From contig JABIKU010000008.1 in the NCBI GenBank assembly GCA_018654845.1, forward strand, positions 1-47,716: a stretch of DNA of 47,716 bases, in the 5' to 3' direction. The notes beneath the pieces are model-generated. The model did not search any database and was not told the DNA's origin. It worked only from the letters and a program-made list of their open reading frames with translations. Positions within the stretch are counted from its first letter, which is position 1, and each line of letters opens with the position of its first letter. Source of the DNA: Methanobacteriota archaeon. GTDB lineage: Archaea; Thermoplasmatota; Poseidoniia; Poseidoniales; Thalassarchaeaceae. The position numbers and the translations under genes were made by a program. Shown in pieces: positions 1 through 10,900 of this stretch.

Positions 1-617
1 ACATCGGTAAATGTTGAGTAGTAATCTGAGGTTGGCTTGTAGCAATATCCGGTTCCACCGGCGTAGTTCCCCTCGTACATTTCCCAGTTTTCGGTAGACA
101 TCTGTAACTCGCCAACGTCGCTGCGGTAACAGTATGCCCATGATTTGCCGTAAGTGGAAGTATCAGTGTAAGTGTACCCCAGCATATCTTCGGAACCCAT
201 GTACAGGTAGTAGGCGTAGGATTCTGAGTAAAGGTAGGAACCCGGAGTTGAATGATTCCAAGTTAGTTTGGCGCTTACTCCATACCCTGCAGGTGGATCA
301 ATGATGAACATGTCATTGCTAAGGTCATCGGCGTAGCCATAGGCTGGCGCACCAAGATGGTCACCATAGTAAACATTCGTTTCATCAACACCCGTCCAAT
401 CGAAATCCCCCGTTAGGTTAATCGCTGTAGCGTACGTATTACCTGAATCGGTTCCACGACAAGCATCGTTCCCTAAACACGGAACAGGCGGAGCCTCAAA
501 GGCAACCCGTTCATCAGACAATTCTGACCTTTCAGATGGTAGGTCTGCTAATGGCACAAAGACCGAGGCAATCATCAATAGGGCTAGACAAACAGAGCGG
601 AGGGTGTTGCTTTGCAT
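1..617 (-). CDS. Secreted protein, N-terminal part (cut by window edge)
   Basis: An open frame reads leftward from an ATG at 617 to the window edge without a stop, giving about 205 codons; the C-terminus lies outside the window. The first 20-25 residues form a signal peptide: a short polar start, then a hydrophobic stretch (LALLMIASVFVPLA). A segment near residue 50 (NDACRGTDSG) resembles the NDAGTGGDAG motif that opens each N-terminal domain of the next gene on the same strand, so both may carry PPC-like exported beta-domains. The visible part is rich in Tyr, Ser, Asp and Gly, as in archaeal surface proteins. The function is not recognised. Coding status is well supported by the signal peptide and long open frame. 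Confidence 0.8.
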   Translation of the reverse strand, partial: MQSNTLRSVCLALLMIASVFVPLADLPSERSELSDERVAFEAPPVPCLGNDACRGTDSGNTYATAINLTGDFDWTGVDETNVYYGDHLGAPAYGYADDLSNDMFIIDPPAGYGVSAKLTWNHSTPGSYLYSESYAYYLYMGSEDMLGYTYTDTSTYGKSWAYCYRSDVGELQMSTENWEMYEGNYAGGTGYCYKPTSDYYSTFTD

Positions 618-709
618 AGGGTTCACTGCTCCTCATCAGACGATGAAAGGGATATAACCATGTCGTAGAATGCTCATCCCTCAGCCTGAAGAAGCAAGTG
701 TGAGAATAC

Positions 710-717
710 CTATAAAA
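710..717 (-). promoter_or_regulatory. Probable TATA (box A) element
   Basis: Read on the minus strand this is TTTTATAG, a good match to an archaeal box A. It lies about 95 bp upstream of the ATG at 617, which would leave a leader of roughly 70 nt if transcription starts about 26 bp downstream. This is inferred from sequence only. Confidence 0.4.
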
Positions 718-861
718 TCATAAAAATACCATAGATTGCACACGTATTACGGAATTTTCATTCCAGTATACGGAAATTCAGTCAATAAAGCATCAAAGTA
801 AGTTTGAATTCTGATGCATGCATTTTTCAAGGTCAAATAGAATATTATGACGAAAACTAAC

Positions 862-3800
862 TCAGTCCAAACCAGGTGGTGGTGGAGGCACGTCACCCGC
901 ATTATCATACTGCTGAGGGGGCTGTTTTGTAAGTTCAGATTTTGGTTCAAATCCAGGTGGTGGAAGTGGAGGAGGAGTTGGGCTAATTACAGGCTCCAAT
1001 CCAGGTGGTGGTGGTGGTGGTGCAGTTTCGTCAGAATCCATTCCAAAATCTATTTCTTCGTCGGCAGAAATATCATCATATTCACTAATATCATCATCTT
1101 GATCGAGATAGATAATATCTGAGTTTTCATCTTTCTTTTTTGACGACATGAAAATAGCTCCTCCGATTCCTCCTAAGATTATCAATAGGGTTCCAATTAC
1201 CATAATCGGATGCAAACTTATTTTATCTCCAATTGACAAAGGGTTAGCATTATCTCCCAAACCATCATTGTTTCGATCTTGCCACTCATTAGGGTCTAGA
1301 GGGAATGCATCGGAATTGTCAAGGATTCCGTCTCCATCGTCATCCTCGTCCATCGTATTACAGGATTCATCCCCATCAATGTCATCAGGAATTGAATTGT
1401 CTGCGAGTGCATCAGTGCCGCAAATCGCCTCGATATTGTCATACCAACCATCACCGTCATCATCGAAATCAGCATTGTTACCAGTACCATCCCCATCGGT
1501 ATCGTATTGCTCGGTTACATCGAACTGGAATGCATCGTCCCAATCGAGGACGCCGTCATTGTCATCATCTTCATCGGTAGAGTCACAGAACATATCTCCA
1601 TCGTAATCGACAGGTATTGAGTTAGCATCGAGAGAATCTGTACCACAATTTGGCTCATCTGCATCTAGCCAGCCATCCCCATCATCATCAGCATCGTTAT
1701 TATTTCCGATACCATCACCATCGGTATCATCCCATTCAGCATCATCAAAGGGGAAATCATCAGATAAATCAGGAACTCCATCGTTGTCGTTATCGGTGTC
1801 GACAATATTGCAAATGTGATCACCGTCAGCATCGTCAGGCATCGAAACAGGATCCATTTGATCGGATCCACACTCGACCTCATCGACATCGAGCCAACCA
1901 TCATTATCGTCATCAGGATCTGAATTGTCTCCAAGGTCGTCTCCGTCGTTATCTGCCCATTCATATACATTCAATGGGAATAAATCGTAGTCATCGCCGA
2001 CATTATCGCCATCATCATCCATGTCGGCATTATTTCCAGTGCCATCATCATCAGTATCGAACCATTCTAATGGATCCTCGGGGAAAACATCGGCTGCATT
2101 ATCGTAGCCATCGCCGTCGATATCTGGGTCGAGCGCATCGCAAATACCATCGGAATCCATATCTGCAGGCAGGTCGTACCAATCGAGAGGATCTGAGCCA
2201 CAATTTATTTCAGTGTCATCAGTATAAGCATCGCCATCATCATTCGTATCGGCATTATTCCCTATGCCATCATTATCACTATCGAGCCATTCTTGGTCGT
2301 TATGAGGGAAATCATCGGAATCATCTGGCCAACCATCGTCATCGTCATCAGCATCAATTGCATCACAGTCCCCATCACCATCAGTATCGATTGGAGTGTC
2401 GAATCTATCGAGCGGATTCGTTCCACAGAGATTTTCCGTCGTGTCGTTCCAACCATCGTTATCATCGTCTTCATCGGCATTATCACCGATGCCGTCATTA
2501 TCGTAATCTGCCCATTCAGCCGAATTGTAAGGAAAAGGATCATTTCCATCATCTACCCCATCATTATCATCATCTTGGTCAAGCGCATCACAAGTTCCGT
2601 CACCGTCAAAGTCATCGGGTACACTATTGGCATCATCTGGATCAGAGCCACAATCTGTCTCATTCGTATCCCAATGGCCATCACCATCAGAGTCGAGAGA
2701 AAAAAACCACCAAGACATTCCATAATAGCCCTCACCTGAGGTTGCACGAACTTGAACTAAAACATCCATCCCCTCTACAATCATTCCAGGATAAGTACCG
2801 GAACCGTTTGAGGTGACGTGTTCTGGATTATTGGTGCTTGAATAATCAATCGTATTAGTCTGATTGTCCGCTAGAATGACTTGGAAATCTACTTCTGTAG
2901 AATTAAACCATACCGAAACTGCAACTCCATAGCCCAAAGGCACAGTTGTCTGATAGTTATCATTAAGATCATTATTTAATGACCCCCATCCAGTGTAGCT
3001 ATTATTTGCTGAAACCGTGTTTATCGTCAAATTAGTGGGATTCAGGTAGTCATTAGAGGCATCGCCGCCAGTTCCTGCATCATTCTGATTATATGCAGGT
3101 AGTCCTGATGTCGAGAAAAGTTCGAGAGTTAAATTATACCATCCAGGTGCACTTGAACCCCAATCATCAACCTGCAAATAAACAATAGTGCCACCCACAT
3201 TTGTGCCATTACTCGCAACATTTTCAGGTTGCGAACCAGTAAATGCAATATCAATTTGAGTGCCATTTGAATCATATAACCACATGTCAAAATCAGCAGA
3301 GCTAAGATGAATCATCTCAATCATTATACCATGATTTTGTGGAATAGACATAGCAAACCAGTCTATATCATTAACAGATGAAAGATTTGCCTGATAAGTA
3401 GTATTAGTTGCAGTAATATTGAGTGCATTAGCCATTGTACCTGGTGCATCTTGGCAACTTCCTGCATCATTATTGGTACAATTTCCGCCGCCGCCGCCGC
3501 CGCCACCGCTGCCAGTAGAGAATATCCAAATTTGCATAGTGTATTGACCAGTTCCACTACCTGACCAATATTGTACGCGAATATAGACTTGTGTTCCACC
3601 GACTGATGTTCCATTCGATGTGACATCATCAATGCTCGATGATGAAAAACTATCATCGATAGTATTACCTGTAGCATTATAGAGGTACAAATCAAAATCA
3701 AAACCACTAGGAGAGGTTAATTGGACAGCGATTCCGGTATTTGCAGACATATTGATGCCATAGTAATCATCGGAATCGCTAGATGATACATTGCCATAAT

Positions 3801-3951
3801 AAGTTCCATTCGTAGCTGTCAAATTCGCTGCAGTAGAAGTCGTACTTCCCGCATCCCCGCCAGTTCCAGCATCATTTCCTAAGGCAGGAATCGCGAATGA
3901 CGAAACTACCAACATTGTAACAATCAATCTTGCACCCATGCGAGAGTTCAT
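862..3951 (-). CDS. Membrane-anchored surface protein with PPC-like domains, Asp-rich Ca-binding repeats and poly-Pro tail
   Basis: This 1029-residue protein has a signal peptide (about 1-25) and three N-terminal beta-domains. Each is introduced by an NDAG-type motif and carries FDxxLY-type cores, as in bacterial pre-peptidase C-terminal (PPC) domains. A linker of eight glycines follows the first domain. Residues about 420-900 are thrombospondin type-3-like DxDxDG repeats, which bind calcium in known families. One transmembrane helix lies at about 917-935, followed by Lys residues and a 90-residue acidic cytoplasmic tail. The tail has three proline motifs ending PPG(L/F), at about 978-985, 993-1001 and 1022-1028. 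The likely role is a calcium-stabilised stalk or adhesin on the cell surface; no catalytic domain is visible. Topology is confident and function is not. Confidence 0.88.
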   Translation of the reverse strand: MNSRMGARLIVTMLVVSSFAIPALGNDAGTGGDAGSTTSTAANLTATNGTYYGNVSSSDSDDYYGINMSANTGIAVQLTSPSGFDFDLYLYNATGNTIDDSFSSSSIDDVTSNGTSVGGTQVYIRVQYWSGSGTGQYTMQIWIFSTGSGGGGGGGGNCTNNDAGSCQDAPGTMANALNITATNTTYQANLSSVNDIDWFAMSIPQNHGIMIEMIHLSSADFDMWLYDSNGTQIDIAFTGSQPENVASNGTNVGGTIVYLQVDDWGSSAPGWYNLTLELFSTSGLPAYNQNDAGTGGDASNDYLNPTNLTINTVSANNSYTGWGSLNNDLNDNYQTTVPLGYGVAVSVWFNSTEVDFQVILADNQTNTIDYSSTNNPEHVTSNGSGTYPGMIVEGMDVLVQVRATSGEGYYGMSWWFFSLDSDGDGHWDTNETDCGSDPDDANSVPDDFDGDGTCDALDQDDDNDGVDDGNDPFPYNSAEWADYDNDGIGDNADEDDDNDGWNDTTENLCGTNPLDRFDTPIDTDGDGDCDAIDADDDDDGWPDDSDDFPHNDQEWLDSDNDGIGNNADTNDDGDAYTDDTEINCGSDPLDWYDLPADMDSDGICDALDPDIDGDGYDNAADVFPEDPLEWFDTDDDGTGNNADMDDDGDNVGDDYDLFPLNVYEWADNDGDDLGDNSDPDDDNDGWLDVDEVECGSDQMDPVSMPDDADGDHICNIVDTDNDNDGVPDLSDDFPFDDAEWDDTDGDGIGNNNDADDDGDGWLDADEPNCGTDSLDANSIPVDYDGDMFCDSTDEDDDNDGVLDWDDAFQFDVTEQYDTDGDGTGNNADFDDDGDGWYDNIEAICGTDALADNSIPDDIDGDESCNTMDEDDDGDGILDNSDAFPLDPNEWQDRNNDGLGDNANPLSIGDKISLHPIMVIGTLLIILGGIGGAIFMSSKKKDENSDIIYLDQDDDISEYDDISADEEIDFGMDSDETAPPPPPPGLEPVISPTPPPLPPPGFEPKSELTKQPPQQYDNAGDVPPPPPGLD
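1245..2700 (-). repeat. Coding repeat array: TSP3-like Asp/Asn/Gly units
   Basis: These degenerate repeats lie inside the surface-protein gene. The protein unit runs roughly Glu-x-x-Cys-Gly-(Ser/Thr), then a Pro-Asp-Asp turn, a second Cys in a DGDxxCD segment, and DxDxDG loops ending in a Phe-Pro...Glu-Trp spacer. Six Cys-Gly-(Ser/Thr) starts can be counted, and one unit between the third and fourth has an extra Phe-Pro/Glu-Trp segment. At DNA level the array is rich in cat/gat trinucleotides. That explains the long His-rich reading frame on the opposite strand. Confidence 0.85.
3485..3508 (-). repeat. Trinucleotide run coding a poly-Gly linker
   Basis: A run of CCG-type triplets (plus-strand reading) encodes eight consecutive Gly residues between the first and second extracellular domains of the surface protein. 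Gain or loss of triplets would change linker length without a frameshift. Confidence 0.8.
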
Positions 3952-4047
3952 GCATGGTCGAGGGTGGTTAGGAATAAGAACCTATCAAAAAGTCGTTTGG
4001 AAACAGACAACCCCTCACAAGTGAAAGATTTCGGAGTACTTCAACCA

Positions 4048-4899
4048 TCATGAGTATTGGTAAAAACCACTGCCAGATTTTCGACCTAATTTCCCCTGTG
4101 CAACCATATCGATTAACAGTTGTGCCGGAGCATATTTTTCTTCTCCAAATCCTTCGTAAAGGACATTCATGATGTGTAAAACCGTATCATTTCCAATCAA
4201 ATCAGATAGTGCTAACGGACCGATGGGATGATTCATTCCCAATTTCATAATGCCATCGATAGCTTCTGGCTCAGCTACTCCTTCTTGAAGTATCAAAATT
4301 GCTTCATTTATCATCGGGCAAAGAATTCTGTTGCTTACAAAACCCGGCGAATCGTTGCATGAAAGAGCAGTTTTACCCATTTTTTCTGCTACTTCAACAA
4401 CGGCTGAATTAGTATCTTCACTAGTGTCGCTGCCGTTGATGATTTCGACTAAACGCATAATTGGAACTGGATTCATGAAATGCATTCCAATGACTTTGTC
4501 GGTACGGCCGGTGACTTCTGCAATTGCATCGATGCTGATACTACTAGTATTCGTTGCAAGAATTGATTCGGGTTTGCAAATTGCGTCAAGTTCAGAAAAA
4601 GTTGAATGTTTTAGCGCTAAAATTTCGGGAATTGCTTCTACGACGAGATCTGCATCCGCTGCTGCTTCTTTTTCTATTGCTGTACACACACGTGCGAGCG
4701 CTGAATTTGCTTCATCTTGGCTCATGCGCTCCTTGGCGACGAGTTTGCCCAAAGAGTGCTCTATTGCCGCCATACCATTGTCAACATATTCTTGTTTGAT
4801 GTCGATCATAGTCACATCGTAACCAGCGCAGGCAGCTACTTGTGCGATTCCATTACCCATTTGCCCTGCACCGATTACAGCGATATGCTGAATTGCCAT
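4048..4899 (-). CDS. 3-hydroxybutyryl-CoA dehydrogenase (3-hydroxyacyl-CoA dehydrogenase family)
   Basis: The 283-residue protein has the family's usual length for the single-function form. It opens with a Rossmann nucleotide-binding motif (GAGQMG, residues 10-15). It carries the substrate-domain signature GMHFMNPVPIMRLVEII, holding the catalytic His and the Glu that pairs with it, and later the NDSPGFVSNR segment typical of the family. It oxidises (S)-3-hydroxyacyl-CoA to 3-oxoacyl-CoA with NAD(P), a step of beta-oxidation or of butyrate and poly-hydroxyalkanoate metabolism. No enoyl-CoA hydratase domain is fused. It is flanked by two large surface-protein genes on the same strand but is separated from each by about 80-95 bp, so it is probably its own unit. 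An acyl-CoA dehydrogenase at 11600-12814 may act in the same pathway. Confidence 0.93.
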   Translation of the reverse strand: MAIQHIAVIGAGQMGNGIAQVAACAGYDVTMIDIKQEYVDNGMAAIEHSLGKLVAKERMSQDEANSALARVCTAIEKEAAADADLVVEAIPEILALKHSTFSELDAICKPESILATNTSSISIDAIAEVTGRTDKVIGMHFMNPVPIMRLVEIINGSDTSEDTNSAVVEVAEKMGKTALSCNDSPGFVSNRILCPMINEAILILQEGVAEPEAIDGIMKLGMNHPIGPLALSDLIGNDTVLHIMNVLYEGFGEEKYAPAQLLIDMVAQGKLGRKSGSGFYQYS

Positions 4900-4980
4900 G
4901 ATGCGGCGAAATGTCGATGGGAAATTAGTCTATCTCTCATCCGTGGTCAACTGATGGCAGTGTGAAAAATTCAAATTATT

Positions 4981-7900
4981 TCAATCGAGATCGATTGTAT
5001 CATCGTCTTTCGGCTTATCTGCGATAGTGTAAATCGACTCATTGCGAGCCTTCCATGCTTTCAATTCTTCCATTTCAGGGAAATCTTCTTCATTCACCGC
5101 ATCCCAATCCAATGGCTCAATCGATTCTAAATCTCCAGCGGTCGAACTACCTAATTGATCGTCGGATGATTTCGAATTCGCAAGAATATCGCTTAATTCA
5201 TCAAGAGAATCTTCTATCGATTTTTCATCTCGTTTTCTCCGGCGACGCTTCAATGATACAGAAACCATAGCCGGGGTAATAATCAGCAACAAGCCAAGAC
5301 CTAATGCACCGAGGAATTGCCACAGCATTGGGCCTGAATTTTTTGCATCGTCTATTGCCCAGTCGACCCATTCTTGGTTTAGGACTTCAATTGAATGTGA
5401 ATTTTGATTATTGACCTGATCTGAGCTTACCCCCTGAATCAAGTGCATACCAGGTACTTCTGGGACGCTTAGTAACAATTCGAATTCGCCAGATGAATCA
5501 CAGAGGAAAGTTTGGCTGTCAATATCGCTCCAAATCTTTACTCCAACTCCACTTTCGCATTCTCCAGAAAGTACCTTTTCAGTTTCTAATGGAGATGTTC
5601 GATTTATGGTTTCGTAGAAACTGAGGATAGGAGGGGTGGTATCTCGTATAATCGAAAGTGAAAACGAATCAATTTTATCGAGAGCGTGAATTTCGATGAC
5701 AAAGTCGTTAGTACCCTCGAACAAATCAAATTGCAATTGAACAAATTCAAGCCCGGCTGGTACCAAATACTTGTCAGAATCGTCCCCAACACGCCACCAC
5801 CACAATTCTTGGACTGGGCCTCTTCGCCCCACCGCTTCAACAGAATCTTCAGTAGTAATTCCACCATCCCACGGTGCGGTGACCGAAGTTTGATAAATTG
5901 AAGCGTTAAGTGTTAATATGCGACATTCTAAGAAATGATTTTCGTTGAACTGCCCCTCAGTAATATCCCAAGCAGCGATACAGAATTCATGCGTGCCAGT
6001 CTCGTTCAAATCGAAGAAATGACCGCCGGCTGAACCATTCCATTCGGCTAATTCGATACCGTTGTGAGTGAATCTGAGATGCACACTTTCATCGGCAGTC
6101 CATGACAATCCTTGCCGGTGATCAGACAATTCTGTTGCAGAGGCGGGTGATAATTCCCATTCAACACTAGGAGTGGTTTGATCCAATAACAATTCCCAAG
6201 ACTGCGAAGCAATATTTCCTGCCCAGTCTGTCAAATTGAATCTCATTTCATATATTCCATTGAGAATCTCAGTAAAATTCAGAGAAATATCAGGACCAAA
6301 ATCCCCGTCTGCACCCCACGGAGTGTCTTCAGAAGTAGCAGGAGGATCAAAATTAGGCAAGAGATTAGTGCCACATTGTTGGTATGCGACCTCATTATAT
6401 TGAGTAAGTAATGAAAAGCACCAAGTCCGAACATCGCCTTCAGTTCCAAAGTATACATAACCATCCGATAAATTGTTTCCAATCGCCATCTGTTCTAATG
6501 AAATCGGCATCTCCAAAGGATCCAAATCCGCATCAATGAATTCCAAGTGCCCAAATCCATTCATTCGAATATAGGATGACTGATTATCAAAGATTACACG
6601 ATTAGCAATACTCGCATTATTTCCAGCCCTGTCAGTCACACTAACTTCAAACAGATTATTACCCCAATTATAATAATGTGGATCCCATGAATCAGAGCCG
6701 GGTTGAGCCACCATTATTTGAGTCAAATTAAATTGATAATAACCCTCACCATTTTCATCTATTAGAATAGGAATATCATCATGGTAAACAATCAAATTTG
6801 GTTCAGAAATAATCGTGTAATTCAAGACTTGTTGTTGAGTAAATTCAGGGATACCAAATAAAGCTAATAATGGCGTTGTAATATCGTAATTGACAGATAA
6901 CCAATCCTCATCGACAAGCCCAGAACGATCCGTCAGGTTTAATTTGTATTCATGCCACTGCTCCACTGCAGGAACGGTTGAGTTAATCCAAACCTCTCTG
7001 AAAGAAAGATTCTCAGGCATTGCAAAATGATTGCCTGAATTCCAAATGGAAGTCAGGTTATGAAAATTCAAATCTGTATCAATAGCCTCGACCAAATCAG
7101 CATTTGGAATCGTCGTCAAATTGTTCTTTGGTGACCAATTCAAATCATCTAAAGCAAAGCCAATTCCTGTATCGAGAGCATGGATTTCCACAGGTAAAAT
7201 TTGATTGCTATGGGTCAAATTTTCAGGCACAATAAAATCAACCTCTGGAGCGAGTTCAGCAAGGACATATTCGTATGGTAATTTGAGGCTAATTCCACCG
7301 ACCAATTCGATCTCGACATGGCCCATCCAAATGCCTGCTGATTCTGGCCTCAAGAAAGCTAAATTGACCTGAATTGCACTCTGCGGAACCTCACCAGCTA
7401 GAGTTAAGGAACCATTAGGCCAAATAGAATTGATTTCTGTTGTAGACAAGGTCATTTGATTAGTAATATTCAACTCATTCCCCCCTATCATATCAATATC
7501 AATCCAAAATTGAACTGTAACAGATGGAACCGACCAACCTAGTACTGCAATAGCATAAAATCCATCATCGGGCGAATCAATATTTATCGATTCTGACGAA
7601 GTGCTGGAAATAGAGCGGCGTATCTCTTCGCTCGACTCAAATTCACCATTCTCATTATCATCTCTGAACAAATATAAATCCAAATCAGCATCATCATGTG
7701 CATTCATCGAAATCGATAATTCTGAGACCTCGTCGAGAGTGAAATTCTTCCACCAAGATGCTGACATTTTATCACCAGAATTATCTTGGTAAGCAGTCTC
7801 ATTTTCAAGATAAATCGGTTGAGTCCAGCCATAAGCGCGTACGGATTCAACCTCCATTGGAACTGTAGAAACGACGTGGACAGCATCTACGCCTTCCCCC

Positions 7901-10900
7901 TCTGACCAGTCGGTCACATAGCGCTGGAAACCCCCTTCTTCGGCAGCAACATAACCCACTGATACGTTCAGAGGATTATCATTAGTACTAACCCCGTGCA
8001 AGGCTGTATGAAGGATCATTTGGTGTGTACCAGCCAGAGCGGGAACTGTGAAAACTTCGCGACTAGTTCCTGTATAAGTCCCCCAACTATGTCTTCCACT
8101 TCCAACATGATTATTCGTGGATCGAGAAGTGATTGAGAAAGTCGAATCACCATATGCATCCGGATCATCAGCAGCGTAGCCGTGTGGCGTTTCGTCAAGC
8201 CAAAGTACATCGATATCGGTATATGGATTGTCATCCCAATCCACATCGAGAATAACTGTCCCACCAGTCGCCCATTCGGCTGGCCAATCGACAGTTAAAA
8301 AGCGCCAATCTCCACTCTCGGCACGCCAATTCCACCGCGTAGCACCACTAATCCATTCCTCATCATATAGGGTTTGATTACTGACATTACCATCGAGTGG
8401 TTTTGGAGTGATTGTAAAGGGTCCAGACCAAGGGACATTTGTGACTACAGGCAGTGTCCAATTTCGGTGTGGAACCTGTGCCACACTGCCATTTTCATCG
8501 ATTAGATATGATTTGACTAAAACCCCGTGTTGATGAAGGCCAGATTCTGCATCCATAGGCACATCGATTTGCATTTGAATCGTATCAGTACTATTTGCAT
8601 CCGAAACAATTGTCGAAGGCAAACTTAGCCAATCATCTGAACCCGAACCGAATGCAGTCCAATCTATTTCGATGCTGACTGGATCATCTGAATTTTCCCC
8701 ATAATCATTCCAAACACCGAGGAATAATCCATCTCTTGCATCCTCGAAAGGATTCCCGACTCGAACCTCAGCATTCGGTCCGTTCGACCACCAATAGGTG
8801 ACTTCGTCGAACTCTCCACTTTCAGTCCAGTCATCCGAATCGACCATCGAGTCATTGTCGAAATCTTCAACGTAAATTCCATCACCATCATTGTCAGTCC
8901 ACCTGTAAATTTCCAAGTAAACTCGTTCTTCTGAATTACGATTCATATCACCATCGAAGGCGGCATAATCAATTGTTGCACGAGCCCGTAATTGTCGTGT
9001 ATCTTCGGGTAAGGCAAATGTCGTATTAGGAAGATGAAGTGGAATTAACAAATCAGGTCTATCGCCCTGATGTCCGTCCCAAGTGTCATTCTCACCATTC
9101 TCCGAGCCGTTTCCTAGGCTCATCCAAGTACGCGTTTGATGCATTATTGGATTGAAATTTGTCGGTGTAAATGAAAGTAATATATCCGATTCACCCGAAT
9201 TGTAAAAATCTAAATCAACAGATTGAGTTTCACCAGGGAACATATAATTGATATTCGCATCTCGGTGTTCCCCTTGAAAAGTTCCACTATTCCATTGGGC
9301 TGGACTCATCGACCAAGTTCCATTATCTCCCTCGAGCGTGTTTACAGCTCTCGATGCATTGAACCAGCCACCACCTTGGACGAATGGTTCGTATCCTCGG
9401 TCGTCAGCTGTTGAAAGAACAAAATTACGGAATTCTTGTGATTTTGGTATTTCTCCGTGATTTTTAACCCAAGCTTCGGCAACGACGGCTAATAATCCAG
9501 CAGTGATTGGAGTTGCCAAACTCGTCCCTCCCCAAGTTGCATAAGCCGAATTTGCATTATTGCGTAAATTCAGAGGATAATCACCTGTCGCAGACCAGCC
9601 GACTGAAACTATGTCAGGATCCATTCGTCCAATCGCATTGGGGCCGCGATTAGACCAAGGCGCATTTTGCCCCCACGAACCGCTGGAACGGCTACTGAAC
9701 GCGCCTACTGAGAAAACTCCGTTTGCAGCACCAGGTACTTTCGTCGTTCCAAATCCATGGCCTCCATTTCCAATAGCAACCGAATATGTGGTTTGATTAT
9801 TGTATACACGAGTCAGCCAATCGAGATAGAGTGAATAGCCATCGGCTCCAGCATCATCGATTGATGAATATCCAAAAGAGAAAGAACCAATATTAGGTTG
9901 ATCAAAAGCAGTTTGGGGTTTGCCATCATTTCCTTCTGCTATCCAACGCCAACCATCAAGTGCATGACCACCAGAATAATGATTGCCAATCGAAGCGATT
10001 GTTGCATTCGGAGCCATGCCCATAACCTTGCCACTTGCTATCTTTCCTTGAGCAGCAACAGCACTCGCACAAAGCGTACCATGACTCCCTGATTCAAGCA
10101 TAAATAGCACGAGGTCACCCGAACCAGCAATCCGGTTTGAATAGCCGTGTCGAGCGGAGTATGTAGGTGCATATGGCACTCCATTTCGACCATCGGACAC
10201 CCAGTAAACTAATCCACCGGAAATGTCCCACAGTCCATCGTTATCAGTATCGTAACCGGTGGTTTCAGAACCGGGTTTTATCGCTTTCTCGCCAGTGAAA
10301 TTTCCATCGACATCCATGTCAGCATAAACGGTTCTGTAAACTCCTGTATATTCATCATCAACTACCAAAATTGGAACGTCGGTACCGACCTTTGAACGCA
10401 GATTAGAATCTGGGTGCTCACCTAAGTGATACTCGCCCGAAATAGAAGTAGGAAGCCCGGAAATATTGTGACCAGAATTGTCCAAAACTCCATTCGAATC
10501 ATTATCAAAATCTACGGTTGAAGTATCTGCATACCAGGTATTTCGAGTAGGATATGCATCACCATTAACCAACCAATAATACATCGAATTATGGTCGAAC
10601 ATCATTGGCCAATCGCTCCAATCTGAGCGTGAATCGGTAACCCTAGCTTGAGTTCCGTTAAGATCTGGGTGCCCAAAATCAACCCCCGTATCGGCGATGG
10701 CAACAACAATTCCTTCGCCCGTAAAACCACGCTCCCACGCATCATTTGCACCATGAATTTCTCCGGTTCGCACACTTTCTGGTTGCATGCCATCAGGCAT
10801 CTCGAATGGTGTAGTATCGAATGGTTCGGGGCTATTTTCTGCATCAAGAATCGCAATAACCCCGGCAACTCCAACCAATTTAACAAGGAAAGAAGAATCA

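Noticed and set aside
847-1122. Trp-rich plus-strand ORF
   Set aside because: It is the complement of the poly-proline (CCN) codons of the surface-protein tail.
1245-2700. CRISPR or minisatellite array
   Set aside because: The repeats are degenerate, in frame and encode regular Ca-loop units; there are no uniform spacers or cas genes.
1650-2816. Long His/Arg-rich ORF on the plus strand (388 codons), plus 1148-1606 and 2293-2739
   Set aside because: These run opposite the Asp-rich repeat gene. Its GAY/AAY-rich codons leave few stops on the complement, so the low-complexity frames are chance.
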